Assembly (NCBI GenBank): GCA_017464045.1
Contig: JAFUEG010000347.1
Coordinates: 1-24,495, forward strand
From: Lachnospiraceae bacterium
GTDB taxonomy: Bacteria; Bacillota_A; Clostridia; Lachnospirales; Lachnospiraceae
Length of the DNA: 24,495 nt
Direction: 5' to 3'
Position 1 is the stretch's first letter, and every line of letters starts with the position of its first letter. Below the pieces are notes generated by a model. It was not told where the DNA came from. It worked only from the letters and a program-made list of their open reading frames with translations, and did no database searches. Both the position numbers and the translations under genes were made by a program. Shown piece after piece: positions 1-7,200 of the stretch.

Positions 1-172
1 TGGCTGCTACAACCTTTAACCCGATTTGTTTAAAATCAGCAACGAGTACTTGAATTGATTTTTCACGCATAAAACCAATATGTCTGAGCGAAGCGAGTGT
101 AGTGGTTTGGTGCAAAATTAAGTAAGTACGAGTGCGCTGATTTAACAAATTGCTGGTTAGTTGTAGCAGCCA
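1..172. repeat. Long imperfect palindrome, copy 1 (possibly cut by left edge)
   Basis: The ends TGGCTGCTACAAC (1-13) and GTTGTAGCAGCCA (160-172) are perfectly complementary. Inside lie TAACCCGATTTG (17-28) and CAAATTGCTGGTTA (146-159), the inner-stem motifs also found in the copies at 2958-3254 and 24099-24393, here in the opposite orientation. The tip carries GAGCGAAGCGAG (86-97). No reading frame of note is present. The left arm begins at base 1, so the element may extend outside the window. It lies downstream of metQ. It could act as a terminator or RNA-stability structure, or be a mobile palindrome; the sequence alone does not decide. Confidence 0.8.
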
Positions 173-242
173 CCTGTTTTCTTTATCTGTCATATATAAG
201 AATTAAAAGTACATTCCATGTGTCAGAAGCTTTTATATCTGT

Positions 243-266
243 CTCTCTGCGATAAACCGGAGTTTA
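243..266 (-). repeat. 24-bp tag at the metQ stop codon, inverted copy of 24067-24090
   Basis: Read on the minus strand this tag starts with the metQ stop codon TAA and continues ACTCCGGTTTATCGC through 243. The same 24 bases occur on the plus strand at 24067-24090, where they again start with the stop codon of the upstream gene. The match is perfect over 24 bases and is lost on both sides. Both copies are followed by a member of the long palindrome family, 70 bases away here and 8 bases away at 24099. Its function is unknown. Confidence 0.8.
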
Positions 267-1073
267 GAATACAGGAACTACCTGTCCGTCGTAGGTGTTG
301 TTTATGTAGTCACGAACCTCGTCAGAATTAAGAGCTTTGATAAGCGCCTTTGTTTCCTCTGAGTTTTCGTTGCCTGCCTTTACAACAAGTACATTCTTGT
401 AGGTATCAGCTGCAAGAGAGTCTGCTGCTTCATATGCAAGTGCATCACTTGAGCTTAATCCTGCCTCAAGGGCATAGTTACCGTTTACTGCGATTATATC
501 TACATCATCGATAGAACGTGCAACCTGAGCTGCTTCAACCTCTTTGATTTCAAGGTTAAGAGGATTCTCCTCTATGTCAAGAACAGTTGCTGTAAGACCT
601 ACGTCTGCCTTAAGCTTGATTAAGCCCTGAGCTTCAAGTAAGAGTAAAGCTCTTGCTTCATTGGTTGTATCATTTGGTACTGCAACAGTTGCGCCATCCT
701 TTAAATCATCCAGACTCTTGGTCTTGCCGCCATAGATTGCAAATGGCTCGAAGTGAATACTTGCTACTGCTACAAGATGAGTTCCGTTCTCAGCGTTGAA
801 ATCATCAAGGTAAGGTGTGTGCTGGAAGAAGTTTGCATAAAGCTCACCGTCTTCTACTGCGGTATTTGGAAGAACGTAGTCGTTGTATTCTACTATCTCT
901 AATTTATAACCTTCCTTTTCAAGATCATCCTTAACAACCTCAAGAATCTCTGCGTGTGGTGTAGGAGTTGCTCCTATTTTGATAACCTTATCTTCCTTCT
1001 TCTTTCCACATCCGGTTGTTAAACCTGCTACAAGTGTAAGTGCTGTTACTAATGCTAAAATCTTTCTCTTCAT
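264..1073 (-). CDS. metQ: MetQ-like substrate-binding lipoprotein (NlpA family)
   Basis: This 269-residue protein is the extracellular substrate-binding component of a methionine-type ABC importer. It has a basic N-terminus, a hydrophobic stretch (residues 5-18) and a lipobox-like LTTGC with the lipidated Cys at 22, followed by a lysine-rich linker. The body has NlpA-family features: KIGATPTPHAEIL at the mature start, then NTAVEDGELYANFFQHTPYL and VPNDTTNEARALLLLE, where family members bind methionine. The start follows an AGGAGG-type ribosome site just upstream of 1073. It is the last gene of metN-metI-metQ, about 100 bases after metI. The substrate is inferred from the family; related NlpA proteins can prefer D-methionine or other amino acids. 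Confidence 0.93.
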   Translation of the reverse strand: MKRKILALVTALTLVAGLTTGCGKKKEDKVIKIGATPTPHAEILEVVKDDLEKEGYKLEIVEYNDYVLPNTAVEDGELYANFFQHTPYLDDFNAENGTHLVAVASIHFEPFAIYGGKTKSLDDLKDGATVAVPNDTTNEARALLLLEAQGLIKLKADVGLTATVLDIEENPLNLEIKEVEAAQVARSIDDVDIIAVNGNYALEAGLSSSDALAYEAADSLAADTYKNVLVVKAGNENSEETKALIKALNSDEVRDYINNTYDGQVVPVF

Positions 1074-1172
1074 AATAAATTCCTCCTAGTATTATAAATT
1101 ATATTTTTATGATGAATAATGCTTTGGCCCGGTGATTACGCCTAACCCTTGCTGTCATCATATTTAACTTAA

Positions 1173-1844
1173 TTAATTGTTGGTACGCTTATCTATTTTA
1201 TTAGCTGTAAACATTCCTACTGTCTGGAAAATCTGAACTATGACAATCAAAAGTGCAACCGTGATAAGCATTACATCTGTCTTGTATCTGTAGTATCCGT
1301 AGTTTATAGCTATTGCTCCCAAACCACCGCCTCCTACAAATCCTGCCATAGCAGAATATCCAAGTATGGTCGAGATAGCTATGGTAAATCCAACAGTAAG
1401 TGACGGTTTTGCCTCAGGAAGCAGAACCCTTGTTATAATCTGTATAGGAGATGCCCCCATTGCTTTGGCGGCTTCTATCACTCCCGGGCTTACCTCTTTT
1501 AACGAGGACTCAACCATTCTTGCTACAAACGGTGCAGCTGCTGCAACGAGTGGAACTATGGTTGCCGTTGAACCGATGGTTGTTCCGACAATTGCTCTGG
1601 TTACAGGAAGCATTGCTACCAAAAGTATAAGAAACGGTACCGAACGAATCATATTTATGATTACTCCAAATATGAAGTTGACCGGTTTATTTTTCAGTAT
1701 CCCGCCTGTATCTGTTACAAAAACGATTATTCCGAGCGGTATACCTATTACATAGGCGATTATTGTCGATACGATTGTCATATAAAGACTTTCTATAAGT
1801 CCGTCCTTTAACAATGTAATCAATGTATCAATCGGTAGTGACAT
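1173..1844 (-). CDS. metI: MetI-like ABC transporter permease
   Basis: This is the membrane permease of the MetNIQ importer. Several hydrophobic segments are visible, and the cytoplasmic coupling loop EAAKAMGASP followed by LLPEAKPSL matches the EAA motif that docks on the ATPase. An ATG at 1865 opens the frame, but AGGAGG lies just inside that extension. It is 8 bases before the ATG at 1844 (protein MSLPIDTL), so I place the start there; ATG at 1850 is also possible. The gene then overlaps the 3' end of metN by 17 bases, consistent with translational coupling. The length of about 223 residues is normal for MetI. Confidence 0.92.
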   Translation of the reverse strand: MSLPIDTLITLLKDGLIESLYMTIVSTIIAYVIGIPLGIIVFVTDTGGILKNKPVNFIFGVIINMIRSVPFLILLVAMLPVTRAIVGTTIGSTATIVPLVAAAAPFVARMVESSLKEVSPGVIEAAKAMGASPIQIITRVLLPEAKPSLTVGFTIAISTILGYSAMAGFVGGGGLGAIAINYGYYRYKTDVMLITVALLIVIVQIFQTVGMFTANKIDKRTNN

Positions 1845-2841
1845 CAGCATTGCCTCCTTCCTCATAATGTATCTGCTTTTTATCTAAAAATGCTTTTATC
1901 TTTTCAACAGCCTCCTTATCGTCCGGAAGCTCAATAAGCATCTGACCGTATGCCTTACCGCCTATATCCTCTGTGTTGGCACCCAGTATATTTACACAGG
2001 CACCGGACTCTAAGGTAAGCTCTGAAATTATCGGCTCATATGAGGACTGACCATCAAAGGCAAGTCTTAAAATATCGGTACGTTTTCCTTTTTCTATACG
2101 ATTTCTCTCAGGAAGTATAAGCTTCCTTGCTGTATCGGATTTAGGATTTAGGAATATATCCTTTACTGTTCCTACCTCTTTTATAAAGCCCTCGCTCATG
2201 ACTGCGACACGGTCACATATCTGCTCAACCACTCTCATTTCATGAGTTATAACAACGATTGTTACCTTCAACTCTTCATTTATCTTTTTTAGAAGCGCAA
2301 GTATGGAACGTGTTGTTATAGGATCAAGTGCACTGGTAGCTTCATCACATAGCAAAACCTCAGGGTTTGTGGCAAGTGCCCTTGCTATGGCAACTCTTTG
2401 CTTTTGACCTCCTGAAAGCTGCTCCGGATATGCCTTCGCTTTATCACTCAAGTCAACAAGCTCCAAAAGTTCCTTTGCACGTTCTATCGCTTCTTTTTTA
2501 GGAACACCTGATATGATAAGCGGAAATGTAATGTTATCTATACAGGTCTTTTGTGCCAAAAGGTTGAATTGTTGGAATATCATTCCGATTTTTCTTCTTT
2601 CCTGCCTAAGCTCTTTGGCACTTGCAGCGGTAAGTTCCTTATCATTTAAGAAAACCTTACCGGTAGTTGGATGCTCAAGCAGGTTAATACATCGAACGAG
2701 TGTAGATTTGCCTGCTCCGGAAAATCCGATTATACCAAATATCTCCCCGGTATTAATTGTAAGATTTACATCATTTACAGCATCAATTTTCTTTTTTCCT
2801 CGTGCTTCAAATTCTTTACTTACATGTTCAAGCTTTATCAT
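1828..2841 (-). CDS. metN: MetN-like methionine ABC transporter ATPase with NIL domain
   Basis: This cytoplasmic ATPase drives the methionine importer. It shows Walker A (GFSGAGKST), a Q-loop (FQQFNLL), the signature LSGGQKQR, Walker B (VLLCDEATSALDP) and a switch histidine in VITHEMRV. The C-terminal ~80 residues (from about FDGQSSYEPIISEL) form the NIL/ACT-like domain that in characterised MetN binds methionine and inhibits transport when the ligand is abundant. The frame is open to an ATG at 2880, but a GAGGGG ribosome site lies about 9 bases before the ATG at 2841 (MIKLEHVSKEF), which also matches the usual MetN N-terminus. It is the first gene of the operon. I found no SAM riboswitch upstream. 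Confidence 0.93.
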   Translation of the reverse strand: MIKLEHVSKEFEARGKKKIDAVNDVNLTINTGEIFGIIGFSGAGKSTLVRCINLLEHPTTGKVFLNDKELTAASAKELRQERRKIGMIFQQFNLLAQKTCIDNITFPLIISGVPKKEAIERAKELLELVDLSDKAKAYPEQLSGGQKQRVAIARALATNPEVLLCDEATSALDPITTRSILALLKKINEELKVTIVVITHEMRVVEQICDRVAVMSEGFIKEVGTVKDIFLNPKSDTARKLILPERNRIEKGKRTDILRLAFDGQSSYEPIISELTLESGACVNILGANTEDIGGKAYGQMLIELPDDKEAVEKIKAFLDKKQIHYEEGGNADVTTD

Positions 2842-2870
2842 CGTTATCACTTCCCCTCTGAATGTTTGAA

Positions 2871-2876
2871 AGTATA
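2871..2876 (-). promoter_or_regulatory. Candidate -10 box for metNIQ
   Basis: On the minus strand TATACT lies about 30 bases before the preferred metN start, giving a short leader with a GAGGGG ribosome site. No convincing -35 is visible at 17-18 bases (TTTTCA is the best), so the call is weak. Confidence 0.35.
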
Positions 2877-2900
2877 GCACCTTGATATGAATTTGAAAAA

Positions 2901-2952
2901 TACATAAAAATAATAGCCCGTTATAGCTTTTCCCTATAACGTCTTTTATGTA
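2901..2952. terminator. Two-tier hairpin between metN and the long palindrome
   Basis: An inner 8-bp stem CGTTATAG/CTATAACG (2919-2926 with 2934-2941, loop of 7) sits inside an outer 9-bp stem TACATAAAA/TTTTATGTA (2901-2909 with 2944-2952). T-rich sequence follows on the minus strand. It could be an intrinsic terminator, or an attenuator-like leader hairpin if metN transcription starts further upstream. It lies between divergent genes, where an ordinary terminator would not be expected. Confidence 0.45.
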
Positions 2953-2957
2953 TGACA

Positions 2958-3254
2958 GTGGCAGCTTTTACAGACGAGTATTAATATTTTATTACATAAA
3001 AATGGTTTAGACTGTATATATGTATAGGACAGCTAACCATCAATTTGCTAAATCAAAACGCTCAAATTCTTCATAGGTGCTAAAAATCGAAAACTCGCTA
3101 CGCTCAAACAGTTCGATTTTTTACGCACCTATCTTGAATTTTCGCTTTTGATTTAATGCAAATCGGGTTAAATGCTGTCCTATACATATATACAGCCTAA
3201 ACCATTATCATATAATCATATGTTTGATTAATACTCTTACATAAAAGCTGCCAC
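2958..3254. repeat. 297-bp imperfect palindrome, copy 2 (complete)
   Basis: The outer arms GTGGCAGCTTTTA (from 2958) and its complement ending at 3254 pair, as do GAGTATTAAT with ATTAATACTC and a 22-base block ending at 3032 with one starting at 3173. The inner motifs are TAACCATCAATTTG (3034-3047) and CAAATCGGGTTA (3159-3170). The central hairpin (AGGTGC/GCACCT with TCGAA/TTCGA) has the tip CTCGCTACGCTC (3094-3105). Bases 3073-3122 are identical to 24215-24264 in copy 3. No protein is encoded. It lies between divergent metN and the GH25 gene. Confidence 0.88.
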
Positions 3255-3293
3255 GTCTCAAATAAATATAGTGAAAAATATTGATTTGTTTTG

Positions 3294-3299
3294 TATAAT
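3294..3299 (+). promoter_or_regulatory. Candidate -10 box for the GH25 gene
   Basis: TATAAT lies 40 bases before the GH25 start codon, leaving room for a short leader with AGAGGAG. The -35 is poor (TGAAAA at about 17 bases). It sits just outside the right arm of palindrome copy 2. Confidence 0.4.
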
Positions 3300-3338
3300 A
3301 TAGGTGTTTAATGTAGATTGAGAGGAGTGTTTATATAG

Positions 3339-4523
3339 ATGAATGATAAGAATAAGATTTTGATAAGAGTGCTGACCGTATGTATAGCTGTAGTTGGATT
3401 TATCGCGATTGTTATGGGAATTTATCTTGCGAGCAAATTTCTTTACAATAAGAGTTTTAAAGATAAGGATAACGGTGCAGCATTTTCAGAAATCAGTACA
3501 GAACAGGCAACGATAACGGATACTTCTACGGATGAAACTACAGAACTTACAGAGGAGACAACTGAAGAGACAACCGAGGAAACAACCGAAGAGTTAACAG
3601 AAGCAACACCTATTGATGCACAAAATGAGGATGATGTTACGCCTCCTGTACTTCTTGTTTTAAACAGGGAACCTTATGTGAAGCAGTGGGAAAGTTTTGA
3701 AGTTCATAAATATATTGGATATGCAGACGATTGGGACAAAACACCGGAATTTACAGTTGATGGAAATGTAGATACATCGATACTTGGTGATTACCCTATC
3801 AATATATCCATTACTGATGCGGCAGGAAATGAAACAGACACACAAATGACGGTTCATGTGGTATCGGAGCTTCCTGTGTCCACCCCTCGTCCGTCATATG
3901 ATTTTTCTGATTTTATAAGAGATTATAAAACCTCAAATACTGAAATTGGTATTGACGTTTCAAGATGGCAGGGAGACATAGATTTCAACCAGGTAAAGGC
4001 TGCCGGTTGTGAATTTGTAATCATGCGTATCGGCGGATATGATGACGGAAGTGTATACGTCGACAGCAAATACTATACCAATATGAAAAATGCCAAAGCG
4101 GCAGGCTTAAAGGTAGGAATATATTATCACGCAGAAGAAAGAAGTGTTGAAGAAGTAAAGCAAAATGTAAAGTGGCTGATGGGAGTTTTAGGCGACCAAA
4201 AACTTGATTATCCTATAGCATATGACTGGGAGGATTTTGCAAATTTTGAAAACTACGAGATAAATCTCCATGACATAAATAACATTTACCAGACCTTCTA
4301 TGATGAAATAAATTCTTATGGATATGATGCGATGCTATACAGCAGCAAAAACTATCTTTTATGCCTTTGGACAAATGAGCAAAATACCCCTGTATGGCTT
4401 GCACATTATACCAACAGCACCGACTACACCGGCAACTACATAATGTGGCAGATGGGCTGCACAGGAAAAATCCCCGGCATAACCGGGGACGTAGATTTCA
4501 ACATTATGTACCTAAACAGATAG
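3339..4523 (+). CDS. Membrane-anchored GH25 lysozyme (muramidase) with Ig-like domain
   Basis: This is a predicted cell-wall hydrolase cleaving the MurNAc-GlcNAc linkage of peptidoglycan. In order it has an uncleaved-type membrane anchor (residues 8-31), a Thr/Glu-rich linker (about 57-90) with repeated ETTE units, an Ig-like domain of the DUF5011 kind (about 100-176, ending SITDAAGNETDTQMTVHVV), and a GH25 domain (about 202-394). The catalytic acidic residues known for GH25 appear as D206 (GIDVS), D296 and E298 (YDWED) and D386 (VDFN). The linker probably spaces the enzyme from the membrane. The start has AGAGGAG about 11 bases upstream. It is convergent with the chemoreceptor at 4532 with only 8 bases between, and its 3' coding sequence holds that gene's likely terminator. 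Confidence 0.93.
   Translation: MNDKNKILIRVLTVCIAVVGFIAIVMGIYLASKFLYNKSFKDKDNGAAFSEISTEQATITDTSTDETTELTEETTEETTEETTEELTEATPIDAQNEDDVTPPVLLVLNREPYVKQWESFEVHKYIGYADDWDKTPEFTVDGNVDTSILGDYPINISITDAAGNETDTQMTVHVVSELPVSTPRPSYDFSDFIRDYKTSNTEIGIDVSRWQGDIDFNQVKAAGCEFVIMRIGGYDDGSVYVDSKYYTNMKNAKAAGLKVGIYYHAEERSVEEVKQNVKWLMGVLGDQKLDYPIAYDWEDFANFENYEINLHDINNIYQTFYDEINSYGYDAMLYSSKNYLLCLWTNEQNTPVWLAHYTNSTDYTGNYIMWQMGCTGKIPGITGDVDFNIMYLNR
4471..4489 (-). terminator. Intrinsic terminator for the 4532 chemoreceptor, inside the GH25 coding region
   Basis: TCCCCGG (4471-4477) and CCGGGGA (4483-4489) form a perfect 7-bp GC-rich stem with a 5-base loop. On the minus strand the stem is followed immediately by TTTTT, giving a textbook intrinsic terminator for the leftward chemoreceptor gene, whose stop is at 4532. 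The same bases encode part of the GH25 C-terminus (about residues 378-384). Confidence 0.75.
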
Positions 4524-4531
4524 ACAAGGAT

Positions 4532-5992
4532 TTATTTGAGTTCGTTTACGGAAGCTGAAAGTCTTTCTATACTTGACTTCATGTTATCTGAAAGCTGAAC
4601 ATTTTTCTGTGCCATTTCGTGAGCCTGTTGACTGGTTGCCGTAACCTCTTCGCTTATTGCGGAGATGGTTTCAACACTGGATACAAGTTCTGTATTTACC
4701 GCAAGAAGGTTTTCTATAGATTCCGATTCCTGTCTAGCGCTGTCTGCTACAACAGATATGGTATCTCTAATCTGCTCAAAGGTCATACGCGTACTTAAGA
4801 TAAGGCTGTTCTGATTGCTTCCTGCCTCAACAGCATTGTCTACTGCTGTACTTGCTGCATTTGCACCATCTGTAAGACGAGTAAGCAAATCGGCGATGTT
4901 TTCTGTTGCATCAGCAGTCTGCTGGGCAAGATTACCGATTTCATCCGCAACGACCGCAAAGCCTCTTCCTGTTTCTCCTGCACGGGCTGCTTCTATGGAG
5001 GCATTAAGTGCAAGAAGATTGGTCTGGCTTGCTATATCCTGAATAATCTGAATAATATTCTGTGCCTGATTGGCATCCTCAACTAGAGCTGACATTTCAT
5101 TATTTAAGTCTTTATTAATCTGCTCAACATAGGATGCACTTTCTGTAAGGGTATCCATGTTATTTACACCGGTTTCGATATTCTTATAACTATCTTTAAT
5201 CATAAGCTGCATATTTTCAGCAGCACTGTTAACGTCCTCAATTATGCTCTGAATCTGTTCTGTCTGTGAAAGCTGCTCCTGTATGGAGTCTGCAGTCTGA
5301 CCTGTACCTGTTGTGATTTCCTCCATATTGTTTGCAGTGATGTTGGAGGAATCAGATACTTCATTTACCATAGAAAGAACAGACTGTGTCTCTCTGGTAA
5401 CATTATCTGCAACCTGAAGGATATGATTAAGAGTACTCTCTGCCTGTTTTTCCTGTTCAATAACCTTACCCATCCTTGCATCATTAAGCTTCTTTTGGAG
5501 ATTGGTTGAAGTATAAAGAAAAATCATAAAAAGGGAAATAGCAAGTATCTGAATTTCATAATCAGCTATGTCATCCGCACTTGTAAGACCTTTTCCAACC
5601 ACCTTGTAAATAACTGCCGCCACATTGGCAAGAATCGCCCATATCGCAGATATTTTCAAAAGCTTTGGATCTGCACACACGATAAGATAACTCATAGGAA
5701 TAATTATGTATATGCACACAAGTGCCGTATCACCTGTAAATACTACCATGGTGTACATGGCGATATAACCAAGCACAGCTATATATCTGCATGCATCCGA
5801 ATCCGGATTTGCCTTAAATGAAATCCACGCAAAGATAATCGGAATTAAGATAAGGGCTGCAAGAGCACCATAATATCCTATGGTACGTTCACCCTTTATG
5901 ACCTCTAACAGATATGCGCCAAGTATCAACGCATCAGGTATGGTAATTGCCATCAGCAACGAACGACTGACACTACTTTTTTCATTTCCCAT
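4532..5992 (-). CDS. Methyl-accepting chemotaxis protein with six-helix membrane sensor region
   Basis: This 486-residue chemoreceptor has about six hydrophobic helices packed into residues 14-164 with very short loops and no extracellular ligand domain. A coiled-coil signalling domain (about 170-486) follows directly, without a recognisable HAMP. The kinase-contact hairpin [18 protein letters not shown] (about 323-340) and [13 protein letters not shown] are intact, so it should couple to CheA/CheW. Known receptors of this shape sense within or across the membrane, such as energy state or hydrophobic compounds; the stimulus here is unknown. GAGGAGG precedes the start. No che genes adjoin it. 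Confidence 0.92.
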   Translation of the reverse strand: MGNEKSSVSRSLLMAITIPDALILGAYLLEVIKGERTIGYYGALAALILIPIIFAWISFKANPDSDACRYIAVLGYIAMYTMVVFTGDTALVCIYIIIPMSYLIVCADPKLLKISAIWAILANVAAVIYKVVGKGLTSADDIADYEIQILAISLFMIFLYTSTNLQKKLNDARMGKVIEQEKQAESTLNHILQVADNVTRETQSVLSMVNEVSDSSNITANNMEEITTGTGQTADSIQEQLSQTEQIQSIIEDVNSAAENMQLMIKDSYKNIETGVNNMDTLTESASYVEQINKDLNNEMSALVEDANQAQNIIQIIQDIASQTNLLALNASIEAARAGETGRGFAVVADEIGNLAQQTADATENIADLLTRLTDGANAASTAVDNAVEAGSNQNSLILSTRMTFEQIRDTISVVADSARQESESIENLLAVNTELVSSVETISAISEEVTATSQQAHEMAQKNVQLSDNMKSSIERLSASVNELK

Positions 5993-6138
5993 AAATAACC
6001 TCCTCTTATGTTAATAATTTTAAAGCCAGTAAAATAATAAATAATAACCATTCGCATATCATCCACACCTTAATGCAATGGATATATGTTAATTTTTATC
6101 AAACCCTGTAAACAAATATTTATCTATATAAAATAATA

Positions 6139-6401
6139 CCGTGCGGCTGACTTCGTGATGCTCTCACAAGCGTTACCTTAGCAGTTAACTCAGCCCAGGC
6201 TGCCTCGCGGCACACAGAAGGTCCTGCTTAGTGCTGCTTCGTTCCCGACCTGACACGGTTCACAGGTTCCTGTCGCGCAAGACCCAAACATCAACGCCAC
6301 TTACCAAGGGCAGCCTCACAAGATAACACCCCTAGGTCAACCATCACTCCTGCTGTAGCGGATTGCAGGTACAGGGCACCGCTAACTCCCCAGCTGCACG
6401 G
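6139..6401 (-). ncRNA. ffs: Signal recognition particle RNA, large bacterial type
   Basis: Read on the minus strand, the terminal halves CCGTGC and GCACGG pair, closing a molecule of about 263 bases. The 5' part (CAGCTGGGGAGTTAGCGG, GTGCCCTGTACCTGCAA, CAGCAGGAGTG) matches the Alu domain of Gram-positive SRP RNA. The S-domain tip GTCAGGTCGGGAACGAAGCA, then CACTAAGC, matches the conserved Ffh-binding region (usually GGUCCGGAAGGAAGCAGC). The RNA pairs with Ffh to target membrane and secreted proteins. It follows tadA on the same strand, as in Bacillus, where dnaX comes next; here a chemoreceptor gene follows instead. T-rich sequence after the closing stem can terminate transcription. Confidence 0.95.
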
Positions 6402-6406
6402 AAATT

Positions 6407-6421
6407 TTATAACAATTTCAT
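6407..6421 (-). other. Four-codon mini-ORF in the SRP RNA leader
   Basis: ATG AAA TTG TTA TAA (Met-Lys-Leu-Leu-stop) ends 5 bases before the mature SRP RNA. It is preceded by a perfect AAGGAG (6429-6434) at 7-base spacing, and a 7-bp stem GCGAATT/AATTCGC (6422-6428 with 6462-6468) brackets the ribosome site. It could be chance, but all three elements of a translation start are present. Confidence 0.3.
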
Positions 6422-6482
6422 GCGAATTCTCCTTAATAAATAATTAAATTATCTTAAAGCAAATTCGCAGTACATCTATATT

Positions 6483-6511
6483 AGTATATAGAAATTCTTT
6501 CTCTAAGTCAA
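6483..6511 (-). promoter_or_regulatory. Strong sigma-A promoter for SRP RNA
   Basis: On the minus strand TTGACT (6506-6511) and TATACT (6483-6488) are separated by exactly 17 bases, one of the best housekeeping promoters in the window. Transcription would start near 6476, giving about 75 bases of leader before the mature SRP RNA. That implies 5' processing, as known for Bacillus scRNA by RNase III. Confidence 0.8.
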
Positions 6512-6530
6512 GAAAAAACAGATTCTAAAC

Positions 6531-7040
6531 TTACATTGACTTTTTATCAGCTCTAAGCTTTACAAAAAAATTCTTCATCATACTTGAACATTCTTCTTCA
6601 AGAACTCCTTTTTTTACTTCAACCTGATGATTAAATTCCTTTATATCAAGAATATTAATAACAGAACCGGCGCAACCAGCCTTTGGATTCATGCATCCGA
6701 TAACACATCTTGGTATACGTGCCTGAACTATAGCTCCCGCACACATCTGACATGGTTCAAGAGTAATATACATAGTGCAATTTTCAAGTCTCCAATCTCC
6801 GATTATCTTTGAAGCTTTTTTTATGGCAAGTATCTCAGCATGGGCAAGAGTTGTCCTGTCGACATTTCGTCGGTTATATCCTCTCGCAATCACCTTACCA
6901 TCTTGCACTATCACACATCCAATTGGTACATCACCATTGGCTGCTGCTTTTTTTGCAAGCCTTACAGCCTGTTTCATATATTTTACATCCTCATCCATAT
7001 TACTTTCCATCCTTGATCTTCTGTATTTTTGATAATCCAT
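6531..7040 (-). CDS. tadA: tRNA(Arg) adenosine-34 deaminase TadA
   Basis: This zinc enzyme converts A34 to inosine in the anticodon of tRNA-Arg(ACG). The zinc and catalytic motif HAE (about residues 67-69) and PCQMCAGA (about 96-103) are intact, as are GDVPIGCVIV and NVDRTTLAHAE. The first in-frame ATG gives 169 residues, slightly long. Internal ATGs at about residues 11 and 15 (MDEDVKYMKQA) would give the more usual 155-159, and no candidate has a clearly better ribosome site, so the N-terminus is uncertain. The gene is next to SRP RNA, a common Firmicutes arrangement. Confidence 0.93.
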   Translation of the reverse strand: MDYQKYRRSRMESNMDEDVKYMKQAVRLAKKAAANGDVPIGCVIVQDGKVIARGYNRRNVDRTTLAHAEILAIKKASKIIGDWRLENCTMYITLEPCQMCAGAIVQARIPRCVIGCMNPKAGCAGSVINILDIKEFNHQVEVKKGVLEEECSSMMKNFFVKLRADKKSM

Positions 7041-7200
7041 TTACTCTTTACTCAGACTATTTATATCTTTTCTGATATCGAATATAATCTAATATTCTCT
7101 ATGTTATATTTTTCCTTCCATTATCCTTATTTAACTTACTTGGTTGATTTTGAATATTTTACATTATATAATATTTTCAAATACTTTTTAGGAGCTTACT

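Noticed and set aside
1366..1755. Open frame on the plus strand antisense to metI
   Set aside because: It lies entirely inside a well-supported permease gene, has no ribosome site and gives a low-complexity Ile/Thr/Ala product typical of an antisense shadow.
1828..2880. Longer metN starting at 2880
   Set aside because: The ATG at 2880 overlaps the likely -10 box and has no ribosome site, while the ATG at 2841 has GAGGGG and the family N-terminus.
2842..2960. SAM (S-box) riboswitch or T-box upstream of metN
   Set aside because: I see neither the S-box core helices nor a T-box AGGGTGGNACCGCG-type motif on the minus strand.
4815..5042. Antisense frames over chemoreceptor hairpin regions (also near 10641 and 13842)
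   Set aside because: The conserved receptor tip repeatedly opens the antisense frame; the products are just mirror readings of that motif.
6139..6401. tmRNA or RNase P RNA
   Set aside because: The Alu-domain 5' end and the GTCAGGTCGGGAACGAAGCA tip identify SRP RNA; there is no tRNA-like end or tag frame.
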